Shown here: one piece after another, positions 35,070 to 43,570 of the stretch
Layout: each line of letters begins with the position of its first letter
Position numbering within the stretch: the first letter of the stretch is position 1
Assembly (NCBI GenBank): GCA_964449465.1
Contig: CAYVBK010000001.1
Location: 140,124 to 204,123 of the forward strand
Length of the DNA stretch: 64,000 nucleotides
Reading direction: 5' to 3'
From: CAYRXM01 sp964449465
GTDB taxonomy: Bacteria > Chloroflexota > Anaerolineae > JAFGEY01
Notes under the pieces: generated by a model
Told to the model about the DNA's origin: nothing
The model's database searches: none
What the model saw: only the letters and a program-made list of their open reading frames with translations
Translations under genes and position numbers: made by a program

Positions 35070-36269
35070 TCAGGACAGGCTAAAAATGCTGTGCCGTGCC
35101 GGCCGGGGGCCGCGAGTCAAGGCCTGATCATACACGGACAAGAGTTGTCGGGTGGCTGAAGAGATAGAATAAACCTGCGCCGCCGCATGCGCCGCCTGCC
35201 CCATCTCGATCAAGCGCGCCGAATCGGACAAGAGGGCGAGAACAGCCTGGGCAAATTGTTGCTCGTCATTTTCCACCAGAATACCACCCTGTCCTCCGGC
35301 CAAAATATCGTCGCTGCCCAACCCATGCACAGCCACCACCGGCGTGCCGGCGGCCATAGCTTCGATCAACACCAAACCCTGCGTTTCAAACTCGGACGGA
35401 AAAACAAACACATCGGCAGCCGCCATATAGTCTGGCACCTGTTCGTGTGCGACGGCGCCAGTAAAAATAACGTGCGATTCGATGTTCAGTGACCGGGCCA
35501 GCTCCTCCAACGCATCTGTAGCGATGCCCTTGCCCACCAGCATCAAGACAGCCTGAGGACACTGCGGCAAGATGATGGCCAGTGACCGCAGCAACAGATC
35601 CAGGCACTTTTCTTGAGCGATACGCCCCAGATACAACAGCACTTTTTTGTCTTCCAATTGATAACGGCGACGCACAGAATCGGGATTGAGGCGGTTGTAC
35701 TGACTCAAATCAATTGGAGTGGGCAGCACCGTTACCGGCACATCTATGCCATAATCATCGTAAATCATCGCTTTAATGCCCAGAGTAGGCGCAATCACCC
35801 AGGTACATCGCTCCAGGTAATCGCGCACAATGTCGCGCGCCACCTGTTCGGCCCAATCGGAAATCAGCGGCACATTCTGGCTGGCAAACTTGTCGTATCG
35901 GGTGTGATAGGTAAATACCACAGGCAGCCCCATTTCCTCGGCATACATCACCGCCAGGTCGCCCACCATCACCGGGTGCTGACTGTGGATCAGGTGCGGC
36001 TTGATGCCTCGAATCGTGGGGCGCATAGGGCGGCGCAGCGGCAACGCCAAAGAAATATCATAGGTTTTGTTCAGATCGATCAATGCCGGGATGCGGAAAA
36101 TATAAGGCTCTTGATCCTCAAAGTCTTCGACTTCGGGCGCAAAAATGTGGACATCGTGTCCCTGATCGATCAACCCTTGCCGAAACAGCGAGATCGAAGT
36201 CACAACGCCGCTGATGGTCGGTTTGTAAAAGTTGGTCAAAATGGCAATACGTAACTTGTCGTGAGGCAT
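35070..36269 (-). CDS. GT4 glycosyltransferase, glycolipid-synthase-like
   Basis: GT-B retaining transferase, 399 residues. The N-terminus (ILTNFYKPTISGVVTSI, then GHDVHIFAP) and the HSQHPVMVG and TYHTRYD motifs resemble diacylglycerol glucosyltransferases and mannosyltransferases of family 4. The C-terminal domain has LYLGRIAQEKCLD, LVGKG and the E-x7-E motif in SEFETQGLVLIEAMAAGTPVV. Glycolipid synthesis is the best guess. ATG 36269 lies 23 bases after the nuclease gene's stop with no clear ribosome site; TTG 36275 is an alternative. Confidence 0.9.
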   Translation of the reverse strand: MPHDKLRIAILTNFYKPTISGVVTSISLFRQGLIDQGHDVHIFAPEVEDFEDQEPYIFRIPALIDLNKTYDISLALPLRRPMRPTIRGIKPHLIHSQHPVMVGDLAVMYAEEMGLPVVFTYHTRYDKFASQNVPLISDWAEQVARDIVRDYLERCTWVIAPTLGIKAMIYDDYGIDVPVTVLPTPIDLSQYNRLNPDSVRRRYQLEDKKVLLYLGRIAQEKCLDLLLRSLAIILPQCPQAVLMLVGKGIATDALEELARSLNIESHVIFTGAVAHEQVPDYMAAADVFVFPSEFETQGLVLIEAMAAGTPVVAVHGLGSDDILAGGQGGILVENDEQQFAQAVLALLSDSARLIEMGQAAHAAAQVYSISSATRQLLSVYDQALTRGPRPARHSIFSLS

Positions 36270-36292
36270 AGTCAAAACAATGGGTCAGGTTT

Positions 36293-37690
36293 TCAAATGG
36301 TCACTTGTTGACCTAACTCGGGAACCACAACGGGCAAATGATCCTGCTGCGCCAGAACATCGGCCAAAGCGTTCGAGGCTTCGGGGTCGCCATGCACCAC
36401 AAATACCGACTCGATGCCCGGATTTTGCACCTGTTTGAACCAACCCAACAATTCATCGCGGTCGGCGTGCGCACTATAGCCGTTGATCATTCGCACCTCG
36501 GCCCGCCGCTCATATTCCTGGCCGAAAATTTTCACCCGCGCTGCCCGGTCGGCCAACCGCCGGCCCAACGTATCGGGAGCCTGCCAGCCCACAATGATCA
36601 CGGTGTTCCGCTCGTCCTGAATGTTGTTTTTGAGGTGATGCAAAATGCGCCCCGACTCGCACATGCCCGACGCACTGATGATGATGCAAGGACGATCCTG
36701 GTCATTCAGGGCTTTGGATTCCTCTACTTCGCGAATGTAATAGAGATTGCTGAAACTAAAGGGGCTGCGACTGGCGCTGGAAATCAAAAACTGACGGGTC
36801 TCCTGGTCGTAACAATCCGAATGGAGCAAAAAGACCTCGGTGGCATTGACGGCCAATGGGCTGTCTACATAGACCGGCAGAGCCGGAATCTGGCCTTGAT
36901 CGAGCAATTGATGCAGCGAATAGACAATATCCTGCGTGCGCCCCAGCGCAAAAGAGGGAACAATCACCTTGCCGCCGCGTCGAACGGTCTCGTTGACGAT
37001 CTCGGCCAGCTTGAGCATGCGGTCATCGGGCGAGCCGTGTAAACGACCGCCATACGTGCTTTCCATGATCAACACATTGACATCGGATGGCGTAGCCGGG
37101 TCGCGCAGCAGCGAGGCACCGGGCCGCCCAATGTCGCCGCTGAACAACAACCGCCGTCGCTGTCCATTCTCGCTCACATCCAGGCAGACCATCGCCGAGC
37201 CGAGAATGTGTCCGGCCTCATAAAAAGTCAGGCGCACGCCCGGCGCCACCGGAAAGGATCGCCCATAGCCAATGCTGACAAACTGCCCCAGACAATTCTC
37301 TACATCGTTCGCCGTGTACAACGGCTGCACCGGAGGCTGCTGCCCGCGCCGCTGTTTGTTGACAAAAGCAGCATCGGCCTCTTGAATGTTGGCCGAATCG
37401 CGCAGCATCACCGCACACAGATCGCGCGTAGCCGGCGTAGAAAAAATAAAGCCGTTAAAACCGTTTTTCACCAGCGAGGGGATATTGCCAGCATGGTCAA
37501 TGTGCGCATGCGACAAGATCAAGACATCAATCTCGGCAGGATTAAAAGGCAAATTGCGGTTGCGCTCGAAACTCTCTTCGCGACGGCCCTGATACAGGCC
37601 ACAATCCAGCAAGATACGCGTGTCGTTGATGGTCAACAAATGCATCGAGCCGGTGACGGTGCGTACTGCGCCCAAGAATTCGATCTTCAT
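36293..37690 (-). CDS. Beta-CASP metallo-beta-lactamase RNA nuclease
   Basis: 465 residues. The metal motif H61-A-H63-I-D65-H66, later GHILGSA, FSGDIG and the C-terminal NGYSAHADRDELL and HGDPEA motifs define an MBL-fold protein with beta-CASP and RMMBL regions, as in CPSF-like RNA endo/exonucleases. It probably processes or degrades RNA in the cytoplasm. AAAGGAGAAGG precedes ATG 37690. It is followed by the GT4 gene, which may share its transcript. Confidence 0.93.
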   Translation of the reverse strand: MKIEFLGAVRTVTGSMHLLTINDTRILLDCGLYQGRREESFERNRNLPFNPAEIDVLILSHAHIDHAGNIPSLVKNGFNGFIFSTPATRDLCAVMLRDSANIQEADAAFVNKQRRGQQPPVQPLYTANDVENCLGQFVSIGYGRSFPVAPGVRLTFYEAGHILGSAMVCLDVSENGQRRRLLFSGDIGRPGASLLRDPATPSDVNVLIMESTYGGRLHGSPDDRMLKLAEIVNETVRRGGKVIVPSFALGRTQDIVYSLHQLLDQGQIPALPVYVDSPLAVNATEVFLLHSDCYDQETRQFLISSASRSPFSFSNLYYIREVEESKALNDQDRPCIIISASGMCESGRILHHLKNNIQDERNTVIIVGWQAPDTLGRRLADRAARVKIFGQEYERRAEVRMINGYSAHADRDELLGWFKQVQNPGIESVFVVHGDPEASNALADVLAQQDHLPVVVPELGQQVTI

Positions 37691-37908
37691 CGTCCTTCTC
37701 CTTTTGCGCGATCTAACATAATGCCTTCATGGTATCACATTTACAGCCAAAGATCAATTGAGGCCTGGGCCGGGGTGCATTTCAGGCTGGGGGCAATATC
37801 CCTGGACAAGAGAAGTCAGGCACGCCCTCATGCTCACTCATCATACGGTTCCCCCCAGATAGAAATACGCCCCTCGACCGCGATCCGATCTCGCCGAACG
37901 AACCCCCT

Positions 37909-37937
37909 TTGCCCTCATGCTCAACCTATGATATACT
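37909..37937 (+). promoter_or_regulatory. Promoter of the zinc-ribbon pair
   Basis: TTGCCC, a 17-bp spacer and TATACT, about 43 bases before ATG 37980. The rest of the 289-bp gap 37691-37979 shows no gene or clear hairpin. Confidence 0.6.
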
Positions 37938-37979
37938 TGGCTCAAATGTAACCCGTTTCCATTTGCAAAGGACAAAGTA

Positions 37980-39281
37980 ATGGTCAACTCGATGCCCCGC
38001 TCCAAATGGACACCTCCACCTGGTTTTATTCCGGCAGCCTCTCAAGTGACCGGCATCACCGTCTATGCTCCGGCGCCGCCCCCTGAATCGCAGCCCGAAT
38101 CGCAATCCGAAACCCAAACTTTTCGCTGCCCTCAGTGCAACGGCATCACCGCCTATGACGCCGGGGCCAAACAACTGGCCTGCCCATACTGCGGCTATAC
38201 GCGGCAGGTTGACGGCAAGATGGTGGGGCTAGCCGCCGACCGTTTTGAATTCACCCTCGACGCCCTCGATCAATCGGAACGGGGTTGGGGCATCGAACGG
38301 CGCGAAATCCAATGTGAAGCCTGCCAGGCCGTTTTTAGCGTCGGCAGCGGCGACCTCTCGGCCACATGCCCGTTCTGCGGCTCGAACCGCGTCGCCGGTC
38401 ACGCGGCCCTGCACGAGTTTATCCGCCCTGGCTATTTGATCCCCTTTTTGGTAGACGCCAAACAATGCCGGGCAGCTGTCCAACAATGGCTGGGCAAAGG
38501 CTGGATGCACCCCGCGGAGCTGAGCAAAGTAGATTCGGTAAGCCGTTTTACCGGCATCTATATCCCCTTTTGGGTCTTTGATGCGCACATTCACGCCCAA
38601 TGGAAGGCCGAAGTAGGCCACGAGCACCGCAAAAGCCGCCATCGCAACGGCAAATGGGAGTCTTATACCGAGATCGAATGGCGATGGGAAAGCGGCCAGG
38701 TGCACGTGCCGGTTTCCAATATGTTGATCTATGGCACCGACAAGATCAGCACCGTACTGCTGGAGCGACTGTATCCCTACAATTTGGAACAACTCACCGT
38801 CTATGAAGCGAGCTACCTGGCCGGCTGGCAGGCCCAGGCCTATGACATTCAACTCAAGCCGGCCTGGGAGATCGGCAAGCAGCGCATGCGCGAGCAGACC
38901 AAAGATGCCTGCTACAGCGACACCCATTCATCTCATGTGCGCAATTTTAGCATGGCGGCACAGTTTCAAGATGAGCGATGGCGATATGTGCTTTTGCCCG
39001 TCTATCTGTCCACCTATGCCTTTGAAAACAAGACCTTTCACATTATGGTCAACGGACAAACCGCACTCGTGACCGGCCAAAAACCGGTCTCCTGGCTGCG
39101 CGTCTGGCTGGTCATCGCCCTGGCGCTGATCCCCGGCGTTTTGGGCGGCATCTTGGGGCTGCTGCTCAGCATCGTGGGCATTGGGCTGTTTGTGCTGCCC
39201 ATCGCCTTTATCTTGTTTATGGTGGGGCTGATCGCCGCCATCTGGATCTTTAACCAGGCCCGCTCATCCGAAGCCATTTGA
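37980..39281 (+). CDS. TFIIB-type zinc-ribbon membrane protein (first of pair)
   Basis: 433 residues. Two zinc ribbons, CPQC...CPYC (about 42-62) and CEAC...CPFC (about 105-128), are followed by a long soluble region. It contains FIRPGYLIPFLVD and IYIPFWVFDAHIHAQW and ends in two to three membrane helices (about 365-425). The layout resembles the 'TFIIB-type zinc ribbon-containing' primosome/PriA-like ORFs annotated in many bacteria, whose function is unsettled. GCAAAGGA precedes the ATG. The next gene is a shorter paralogue. Confidence 0.72.
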   Translation: MVNSMPRSKWTPPPGFIPAASQVTGITVYAPAPPPESQPESQSETQTFRCPQCNGITAYDAGAKQLACPYCGYTRQVDGKMVGLAADRFEFTLDALDQSERGWGIERREIQCEACQAVFSVGSGDLSATCPFCGSNRVAGHAALHEFIRPGYLIPFLVDAKQCRAAVQQWLGKGWMHPAELSKVDSVSRFTGIYIPFWVFDAHIHAQWKAEVGHEHRKSRHRNGKWESYTEIEWRWESGQVHVPVSNMLIYGTDKISTVLLERLYPYNLEQLTVYEASYLAGWQAQAYDIQLKPAWEIGKQRMREQTKDACYSDTHSSHVRNFSMAAQFQDERWRYVLLPVYLSTYAFENKTFHIMVNGQTALVTGQKPVSWLRVWLVIALALIPGVLGGILGLLLSIVGIGLFVLPIAFILFMVGLIAAIWIFNQARSSEAI

Positions 39282-39300
39282 TCCCGACGGAAGGAAAACT

Positions 39301-40344
39301 ATGTACCAGGATGTGCAATCTGCATGGGGTATGCCGCTCCAGGTTTCTTATTGCGCTCAATGTCACAGCGCGCACCTGACCCCCGCCGACGTATCGCTGG
39401 CCGTTTGCCCGGCCTGCCTGCGCCCCGGATTGACGGCGCAGCCAGAGCAGATGCGTCGCGAACCGCCCGAACTGATGATCCCCTTTGCGGTAGGCGAACA
39501 GCGTGCCGCCGCTATGCTGGATCAATGGGCCAAAGGGATATGGTTTCGCCCCTCGGACCTCCGTGCCGACCTGCTGCGGCAGCGCATGCGCCGCTATTTT
39601 TTCCCGCTCTGGCTGGTAGATGTTCACGTCCAGGCCTCCTGGCAGGCCGAGATGGGCTTTGATTATCAGGCAGCCTCGTTCCGCGAAAAATTTGCTGGCG
39701 GACAGTGGGTATCGGAACAGATCACCGAGACGCGGGCTCGCTGGGAGCCGCGCCTTGGCACGCTGGATCGCCGCTATGAAAATGTGGCCGTGCCGGCGAT
39801 GGAAACACATCAACAATGGATGACCCGTTTGGGTGGCTATGACTTTCGCACCCGCCAGGATTACTCGCCGCGCGCCATCGTCCAAAGCGTGGTGCGCGTG
39901 CCAGACCATGCCCCCGATGCCGCCTGGATGGATGCCGAAACGGCCATCGGCCATGTGGCCCAGCAAGAATGTCAAACCGCCGCCGCCGCCGACCATGCGC
40001 GCAACTGGAGCATGCGCGCCGAATACCGCGATCTGAATTGGACACAAATGCTGACCCCGGCCTATATCACCTTTTACCAGGAGGGCGATCAAACCTGCCC
40101 GATCTGGATCAACGGCCAGAGCGGGCAGATTTACGGCGTCAAGCTCTTGTCTATGCAAAAAGCCCTGATCGTCTCGCTGATCATCGGCGTGCTGGCCGTG
40201 CTGTGCTTTTTGCTGGGGCTCATCCTCACCCTGATCGGCATCGGCATCCTGCTCATCTTGCTCAGCCTGCTGATCGGCCTGGCCGCCCCCGTGCCGGCAG
40301 CCTGGGTGTGGATACACAATCGCCAGGCGGCTCGTACAGGTTGA
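39301..40344 (+). CDS. Zinc-ribbon membrane protein (second of pair)
   Basis: 347 residues, paralogous to the upstream gene. One zinc ribbon remains (CAQC...CPAC, about 18-39). The LMIPFAVGEQRAAAMLDQWAKGIWFRPSDL segment aligns with the corresponding part upstream, FFPLWLVDVHVQASW with IYIPFWVFDAHIHAQW, and a two-helix membrane tail closes it. The pair probably arose by tandem duplication and may form a heteromer. CGGAAGGAAAA precedes the ATG. Confidence 0.72.
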   Translation: MYQDVQSAWGMPLQVSYCAQCHSAHLTPADVSLAVCPACLRPGLTAQPEQMRREPPELMIPFAVGEQRAAAMLDQWAKGIWFRPSDLRADLLRQRMRRYFFPLWLVDVHVQASWQAEMGFDYQAASFREKFAGGQWVSEQITETRARWEPRLGTLDRRYENVAVPAMETHQQWMTRLGGYDFRTRQDYSPRAIVQSVVRVPDHAPDAAWMDAETAIGHVAQQECQTAAAADHARNWSMRAEYRDLNWTQMLTPAYITFYQEGDQTCPIWINGQSGQIYGVKLLSMQKALIVSLIIGVLAVLCFLLGLILTLIGIGILLILLSLLIGLAAPVPAAWVWIHNRQAARTG

Positions 40345-40351
40345 GAGGCCA

Positions 40352-40870
40352 ATGTCCAAAGAAATTCCCCAAATGACCGCTCAAGACGTGGTGGAAATCG
40401 TCCAACTCTTGGCCCAACATAGCATCGAACTGTGCATAGACGGGGGTTGGGGCGTAGATGCCCTGCTGGGCGAACAAACCCGCCCCCACTCAGACCTGGA
40501 CATTGCCGTGCCGCATCATCACGTCGAGCAGATTCGCGCCCTGCTCCAGGCCAGAGGATACCGCGATGTGCCACGTGACGACACCTGGGAATGTAATTTT
40601 GTCTTGGGAGACGAGCAGGGGCGTCAAATAGACATCCATTCCTACACGTTCGACGACCAGGGCCGCTGCGTTCACGGCGTGCCATACCCCGCCGATTCAC
40701 TCACCGGCAGCGGCCTGATCGCAGGGTACCCGGTCCGCTGCGTCCCGCCAGCCTGGATGGTGCAATTCCACACCGGCTATCCGCTAGACGAAAATGACTA
40801 TCACGACGTGCGGTTGCTCTGCAAGCGGTTCAACATTCCTTTACCGAAAGAGTATCATAAATTTTTATAA
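40352..40870 (+). CDS. Lnu/AadA-type nucleotidyltransferase-like protein
   Basis: 172 residues with the nucleotidyltransferase signature GGWGVDALLGEQTRPHSDLD (about 31-50, metal-binding D48 and D50), and QFHTGYPLDENDYHDV near the C-terminus. Both match the LnuA-type lincosamide nucleotidyltransferase family pattern as I know it, which inactivates antibiotics by adenylylation. The natural substrate here is unknown; many chromosomal members have no proven resistance role. ATG 40352 lies seven bases after the previous stop. Confidence 0.75.
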   Translation: MSKEIPQMTAQDVVEIVQLLAQHSIELCIDGGWGVDALLGEQTRPHSDLDIAVPHHHVEQIRALLQARGYRDVPRDDTWECNFVLGDEQGRQIDIHSYTFDDQGRCVHGVPYPADSLTGSGLIAGYPVRCVPPAWMVQFHTGYPLDENDYHDVRLLCKRFNIPLPKEYHKFL

Positions 40871-40876
40871 AAATCT

Positions 40877-41548
40877 TTATAAAGCCCGGCGGATCAGGTC
40901 GTCATTCTGAAATTTTTGCACCAGAGCGCGCCGCAGCAAATCGGCCAGCGCCGTCTCGTCAGGCGGAATCTCGGCAGCCTCGATTTGATTGCCAAACACC
41001 CCTACCATCTCTTCTGTGTGCGCATCCGAATTGTACAGAGCGACCCAGTCCATATTTGCCCGCCATTTTTCATAGAGATTCAGACGGGCAATTTCGATCT
41101 GGCCGGAAGACGATGGAACATGACACAGCGTATTGTAACTGCCTATCTCGATGCCATCCAACCGACGATGCTCCAGATCGCCCTCATCGGTCGAAAAGCG
41201 GAAACAATGCGCCACAAACACAAACGCTTGCGGGCGGGCACGCAGCAGAGCATCCAGCGCCGACCAGGTCGTTGGCACAGGCAGTTGATCCACCTCCTCT
41301 GCCTCCAACCCCAACACCACATAATCCCGCCCATCCGTGCAAGAAATCTCGACACCGGCATACACCTGGAGCGACGAGCAAAACATGGCCTGCAATTCGG
41401 CCAACTCGTTGCGCCGCCACTGCGTGCCATGCTCGGTGATCGCCAGAGCATTCAAGCCACGTTCGATAGCCAGATAACATAAACGCTGCGGCGATAGCCT
41501 CGAGCATCGAGAATAACGCAGTGTATGAGTATGCAAATCAATAATCAA
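40877..41548 (-). CDS. PHP-domain phosphoesterase-like protein
   Basis: 223 residues. The N-terminal DLHTHT motif, ITEHG (about 37-42), AGVEISC, VAHCFRF and NSDAH supply the histidines and acidic residues of a PHP metal site. The family includes histidinol phosphatases, polymerase-associated exonucleases and 5'-3' phosphoesterases; the size suits a stand-alone YciV/TrpH-like enzyme. The only in-frame start is TTG 41548, with TGGAGGA upstream. It diverges from the TPR gene across 21 bases. Confidence 0.82.
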   Translation of the reverse strand: MIIDLHTHTLRYSRCSRLSPQRLCYLAIERGLNALAITEHGTQWRRNELAELQAMFCSSLQVYAGVEISCTDGRDYVVLGLEAEEVDQLPVPTTWSALDALLRARPQAFVFVAHCFRFSTDEGDLEHRRLDGIEIGSYNTLCHVPSSSGQIEIARLNLYEKWRANMDWVALYNSDAHTEEMVGVFGNQIEAAEIPPDETALADLLRRALVQKFQNDDLIRRAL

Positions 41549-41569
41549 ATCATTCCTCCAGGTTGAAAT

Positions 41570-42991
41570 ATGCTACGCCGATGGCTGCCCATTTGGACAC
41601 TCACTCTAATCGTTCTCGCCTTCTCGCTCTTTCCGTGCGACCACCAGGTGACCATAGCCGTGCACCAGGGCGATGTTCAGGCGCAGCAAATGAAATACAG
41701 CCAGGCCCTCCAGTCTTTTGGAGTGGCATCGGCGCGATGTCCGGTTTGCCCGCAACCCTACCTGCGCCAGGCCGACATCCTGCTCACACAACGCCGGTTT
41801 GCCGCCGCCCAAACCGCCAGCCTGTCGGCGGCGCGAGTCGGCGGCCTGAGCGCCCCGCTGGCTCTGATGCTGGCGCGTTTGTACCGCGAACAAAATGCCC
41901 CCAACCTGTCCATCCTCTATCTGCAACGAGTCCTGACGCATCGCCCGGCCCGCCCCGACCTGTGGGTGGCATTGGGCGAGGCCTGCCTTCTCGACGCCTG
42001 CCCCGACACCGCCCGGCAGGCCGGGTATGAAGCGCTGGGATGGGGCGCCGACCCGGCACAACGGCAGATCATCTATGACCATCTCAGCCTGCTCAGCCTG
42101 CCCGCCGACCCGGCGCGCGCCCTGATCCTGGCCGGGCAAGGCGTTGACGGCCCCGATGCCGCTCGGAGCGATCAGATGGCCGGGCTGATCCTGTCGCTGC
42201 GTCAGGTGGTTCAGGACGAACAGTCGGCCACGAACTGGGCTACACTGGGCGAAGCCCTGTTCCGGCGCGGCGAACTGGAACTGGCGCGACAGGGCTTTGA
42301 GCAGGCCTTGCTGCGTGACCCGGCCTATGCGCAGGCGCATGCCTATCTGGGCTATACCCTCAGCTTGCTCGGCCAACCGCAGACCGCCGAACAACACCTG
42401 GAGCAGGCCATCGCACTCTACCCCGACGACCCGCTGGTTCTCTATTTTCTAGGCATGCATCACGCCCGGCGCGGCCGCTGGTTGACAGCGCGTCGTCTCC
42501 TGGAACAGGCCTATGACCTCGACCCCACCAACCCGGCCCTCTGCGCCGCCATCGCCGACACCTATCTCCGCTCCAACGACCTGAACTATGCCGCCGCCGA
42601 ACGCTGGCTGCACACAGCCACCCTATTGGCTCCTGACGACGTCGGTTTTCATCTCTTGCTGGCCCGCTTTTACATCAATCTGCGGGTTGACCCGACCGGG
42701 CGCGGCCTCAGCAGCGCGCAGCGGGCCGCCGAACTGACCCCCCAAGACGCCGAGGCGCACGAATTGTCAGGACAGGCCTATCTGCTGGCCGCCCGCCCCG
42801 ACCTGGCCCTACCGCACCTGTTGCAAGCGCAAACCCTGTCGCCCGACCGGGTGCAAATTTATTACCGGCTGGGCCAGGCCTGGAGCGCATTGGGGCAGGT
42901 CGCCCACGCCCAAGAGGCCTATCAGCAGGCCGTAGACCTGGACTGGAACGGCCCCATTGGCGCATTAGCACGAAATGCATTGGCACAATAA
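41570..42991 (+). CDS. Membrane-anchored TPR-repeat protein
   Basis: 473 residues. A hydrophobic N-terminal helix (about 5-22, ending FPCD) looks like an uncleaved anchor or lipoprotein-like signal. The rest is a superhelix of roughly ten TPR-like repeats, clear from about residue 225 (WATLGEALFRRGELELARQGFEQALLRDP and successive copies). It is probably a periplasm-facing interaction scaffold. AGGTTGA precedes ATG 41570. Confidence 0.8.
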   Translation: MLRRWLPIWTLTLIVLAFSLFPCDHQVTIAVHQGDVQAQQMKYSQALQSFGVASARCPVCPQPYLRQADILLTQRRFAAAQTASLSAARVGGLSAPLALMLARLYREQNAPNLSILYLQRVLTHRPARPDLWVALGEACLLDACPDTARQAGYEALGWGADPAQRQIIYDHLSLLSLPADPARALILAGQGVDGPDAARSDQMAGLILSLRQVVQDEQSATNWATLGEALFRRGELELARQGFEQALLRDPAYAQAHAYLGYTLSLLGQPQTAEQHLEQAIALYPDDPLVLYFLGMHHARRGRWLTARRLLEQAYDLDPTNPALCAAIADTYLRSNDLNYAAAERWLHTATLLAPDDVGFHLLLARFYINLRVDPTGRGLSSAQRAAELTPQDAEAHELSGQAYLLAARPDLALPHLLQAQTLSPDRVQIYYRLGQAWSALGQVAHAQEAYQQAVDLDWNGPIGALARNALAQ

Positions 42992-43002
42992 GAGCCAGTG
43001 AT

Positions 43003-43030
43003 TTGACCTTTTGGGGTTTCCGAGTATAAT
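43003..43030 (+). promoter_or_regulatory. Promoter of tRNA-Glu
   Basis: TTGACC, a 16-bp spacer and TATAAT at 43025-43030, 13 bases before the tRNA. Confidence 0.75.
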
Positions 43031-43042
43031 TCTTTTTGTTCT

Positions 43043-43118
43043 GCCCCCGTCGTCTAGTGGCCCAGGACACCGCCCTTTCAAGGCGGCGACGCGGATTCGA
43101 TTTCCGCCGGGGGCACCA
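43043..43118 (+). tRNA. trnE: tRNA-Glu (anticodon TTC)
   Basis: A complete cloverleaf: acceptor arms GCCCCCG/CGGGGGC, anticodon stem CCGCC/GGCGG around loop CTTTCAA with TTC at 43077-43079, and a T-arm region with GATTCGATT. The discriminator is A43115 and CCA is encoded (43116-43118). Confidence 0.96.
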
Positions 43119-43150
43119 AACCTGTCCGATACTGATTGGACAGGTTTTTT
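43118..43150 (+). terminator. Terminator of tRNA-Glu
   Basis: A 10-bp stem (AAACCTGTCC/GGACAGGTTT) with a ten-base loop followed by T. The convergent YraN-like gene ends right after. Confidence 0.88.
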
Positions 43151-43151
43151 G

Positions 43152-43517
43152 TTACCCCGACACGTTCTTGTACCACTCGATCTGCGCCTCGGCGCCGGCG
43201 CGCACGGCCACCACATCCAGCCGCCACGGACCATCCCAGTCTTGCTCATAGACAAACGTCTCGGCCACGGCGGCCATGTGCGCCAGCTTGCGTGGGGTGA
43301 TGGACTCTTCGGGGGTACCCAATTGATCGCCGCGCCGCGTGCGCACTTCGACAAAAGCCAGCCACTCTCCATCGCGTCCCACCAGGTCTACCTCGCCGGC
43401 GGGACAATGCCAGTTAGCAGCAATCAGAGCCACGCCCTGCGCCCGCAAATAATCGGCCGCCCGCTCCTGGCCCCAACGCCCCAATTCCAACCGTCTACTG
43501 CTGTGCGAGTGTTGCAT
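43152..43517 (-). CDS. UPF0102 (YraN) endonuclease-like protein
   Basis: 121 residues, typical length. The RRLELGRWGQERAADYLRAQG start, then GEVDLVGRDGEWLAFVEVRTR (the nuclease-like E-x-D ... E-V-K/R motif), are the UPF0102 signature. The fold is Holliday-junction-resolvase-like; the role is unproven. The start ATG 43517 overlaps the cinA promoter region on the opposite strand. Confidence 0.9.
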   Translation of the reverse strand: MQHSHSSRRLELGRWGQERAADYLRAQGVALIAANWHCPAGEVDLVGRDGEWLAFVEVRTRRGDQLGTPEESITPRKLAHMAAVAETFVYEQDWDGPWRLDVVAVRAGAEAQIEWYKNVSG

Positions 43518-43540
43518 AAAGACCTGCCCTGTGATAGAAT
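43512..43540 (+). promoter_or_regulatory. Promoter of cinA
   Basis: TTGCAT, a 17-bp spacer and TAGAAT, about 30 bases before GTG 43571. It overlaps the 5' end of the divergent UPF0102 gene. Confidence 0.6.
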
Positions 43541-43570
43541 ACCCGGCAAAATTTCTGCACGGGAGGCACT

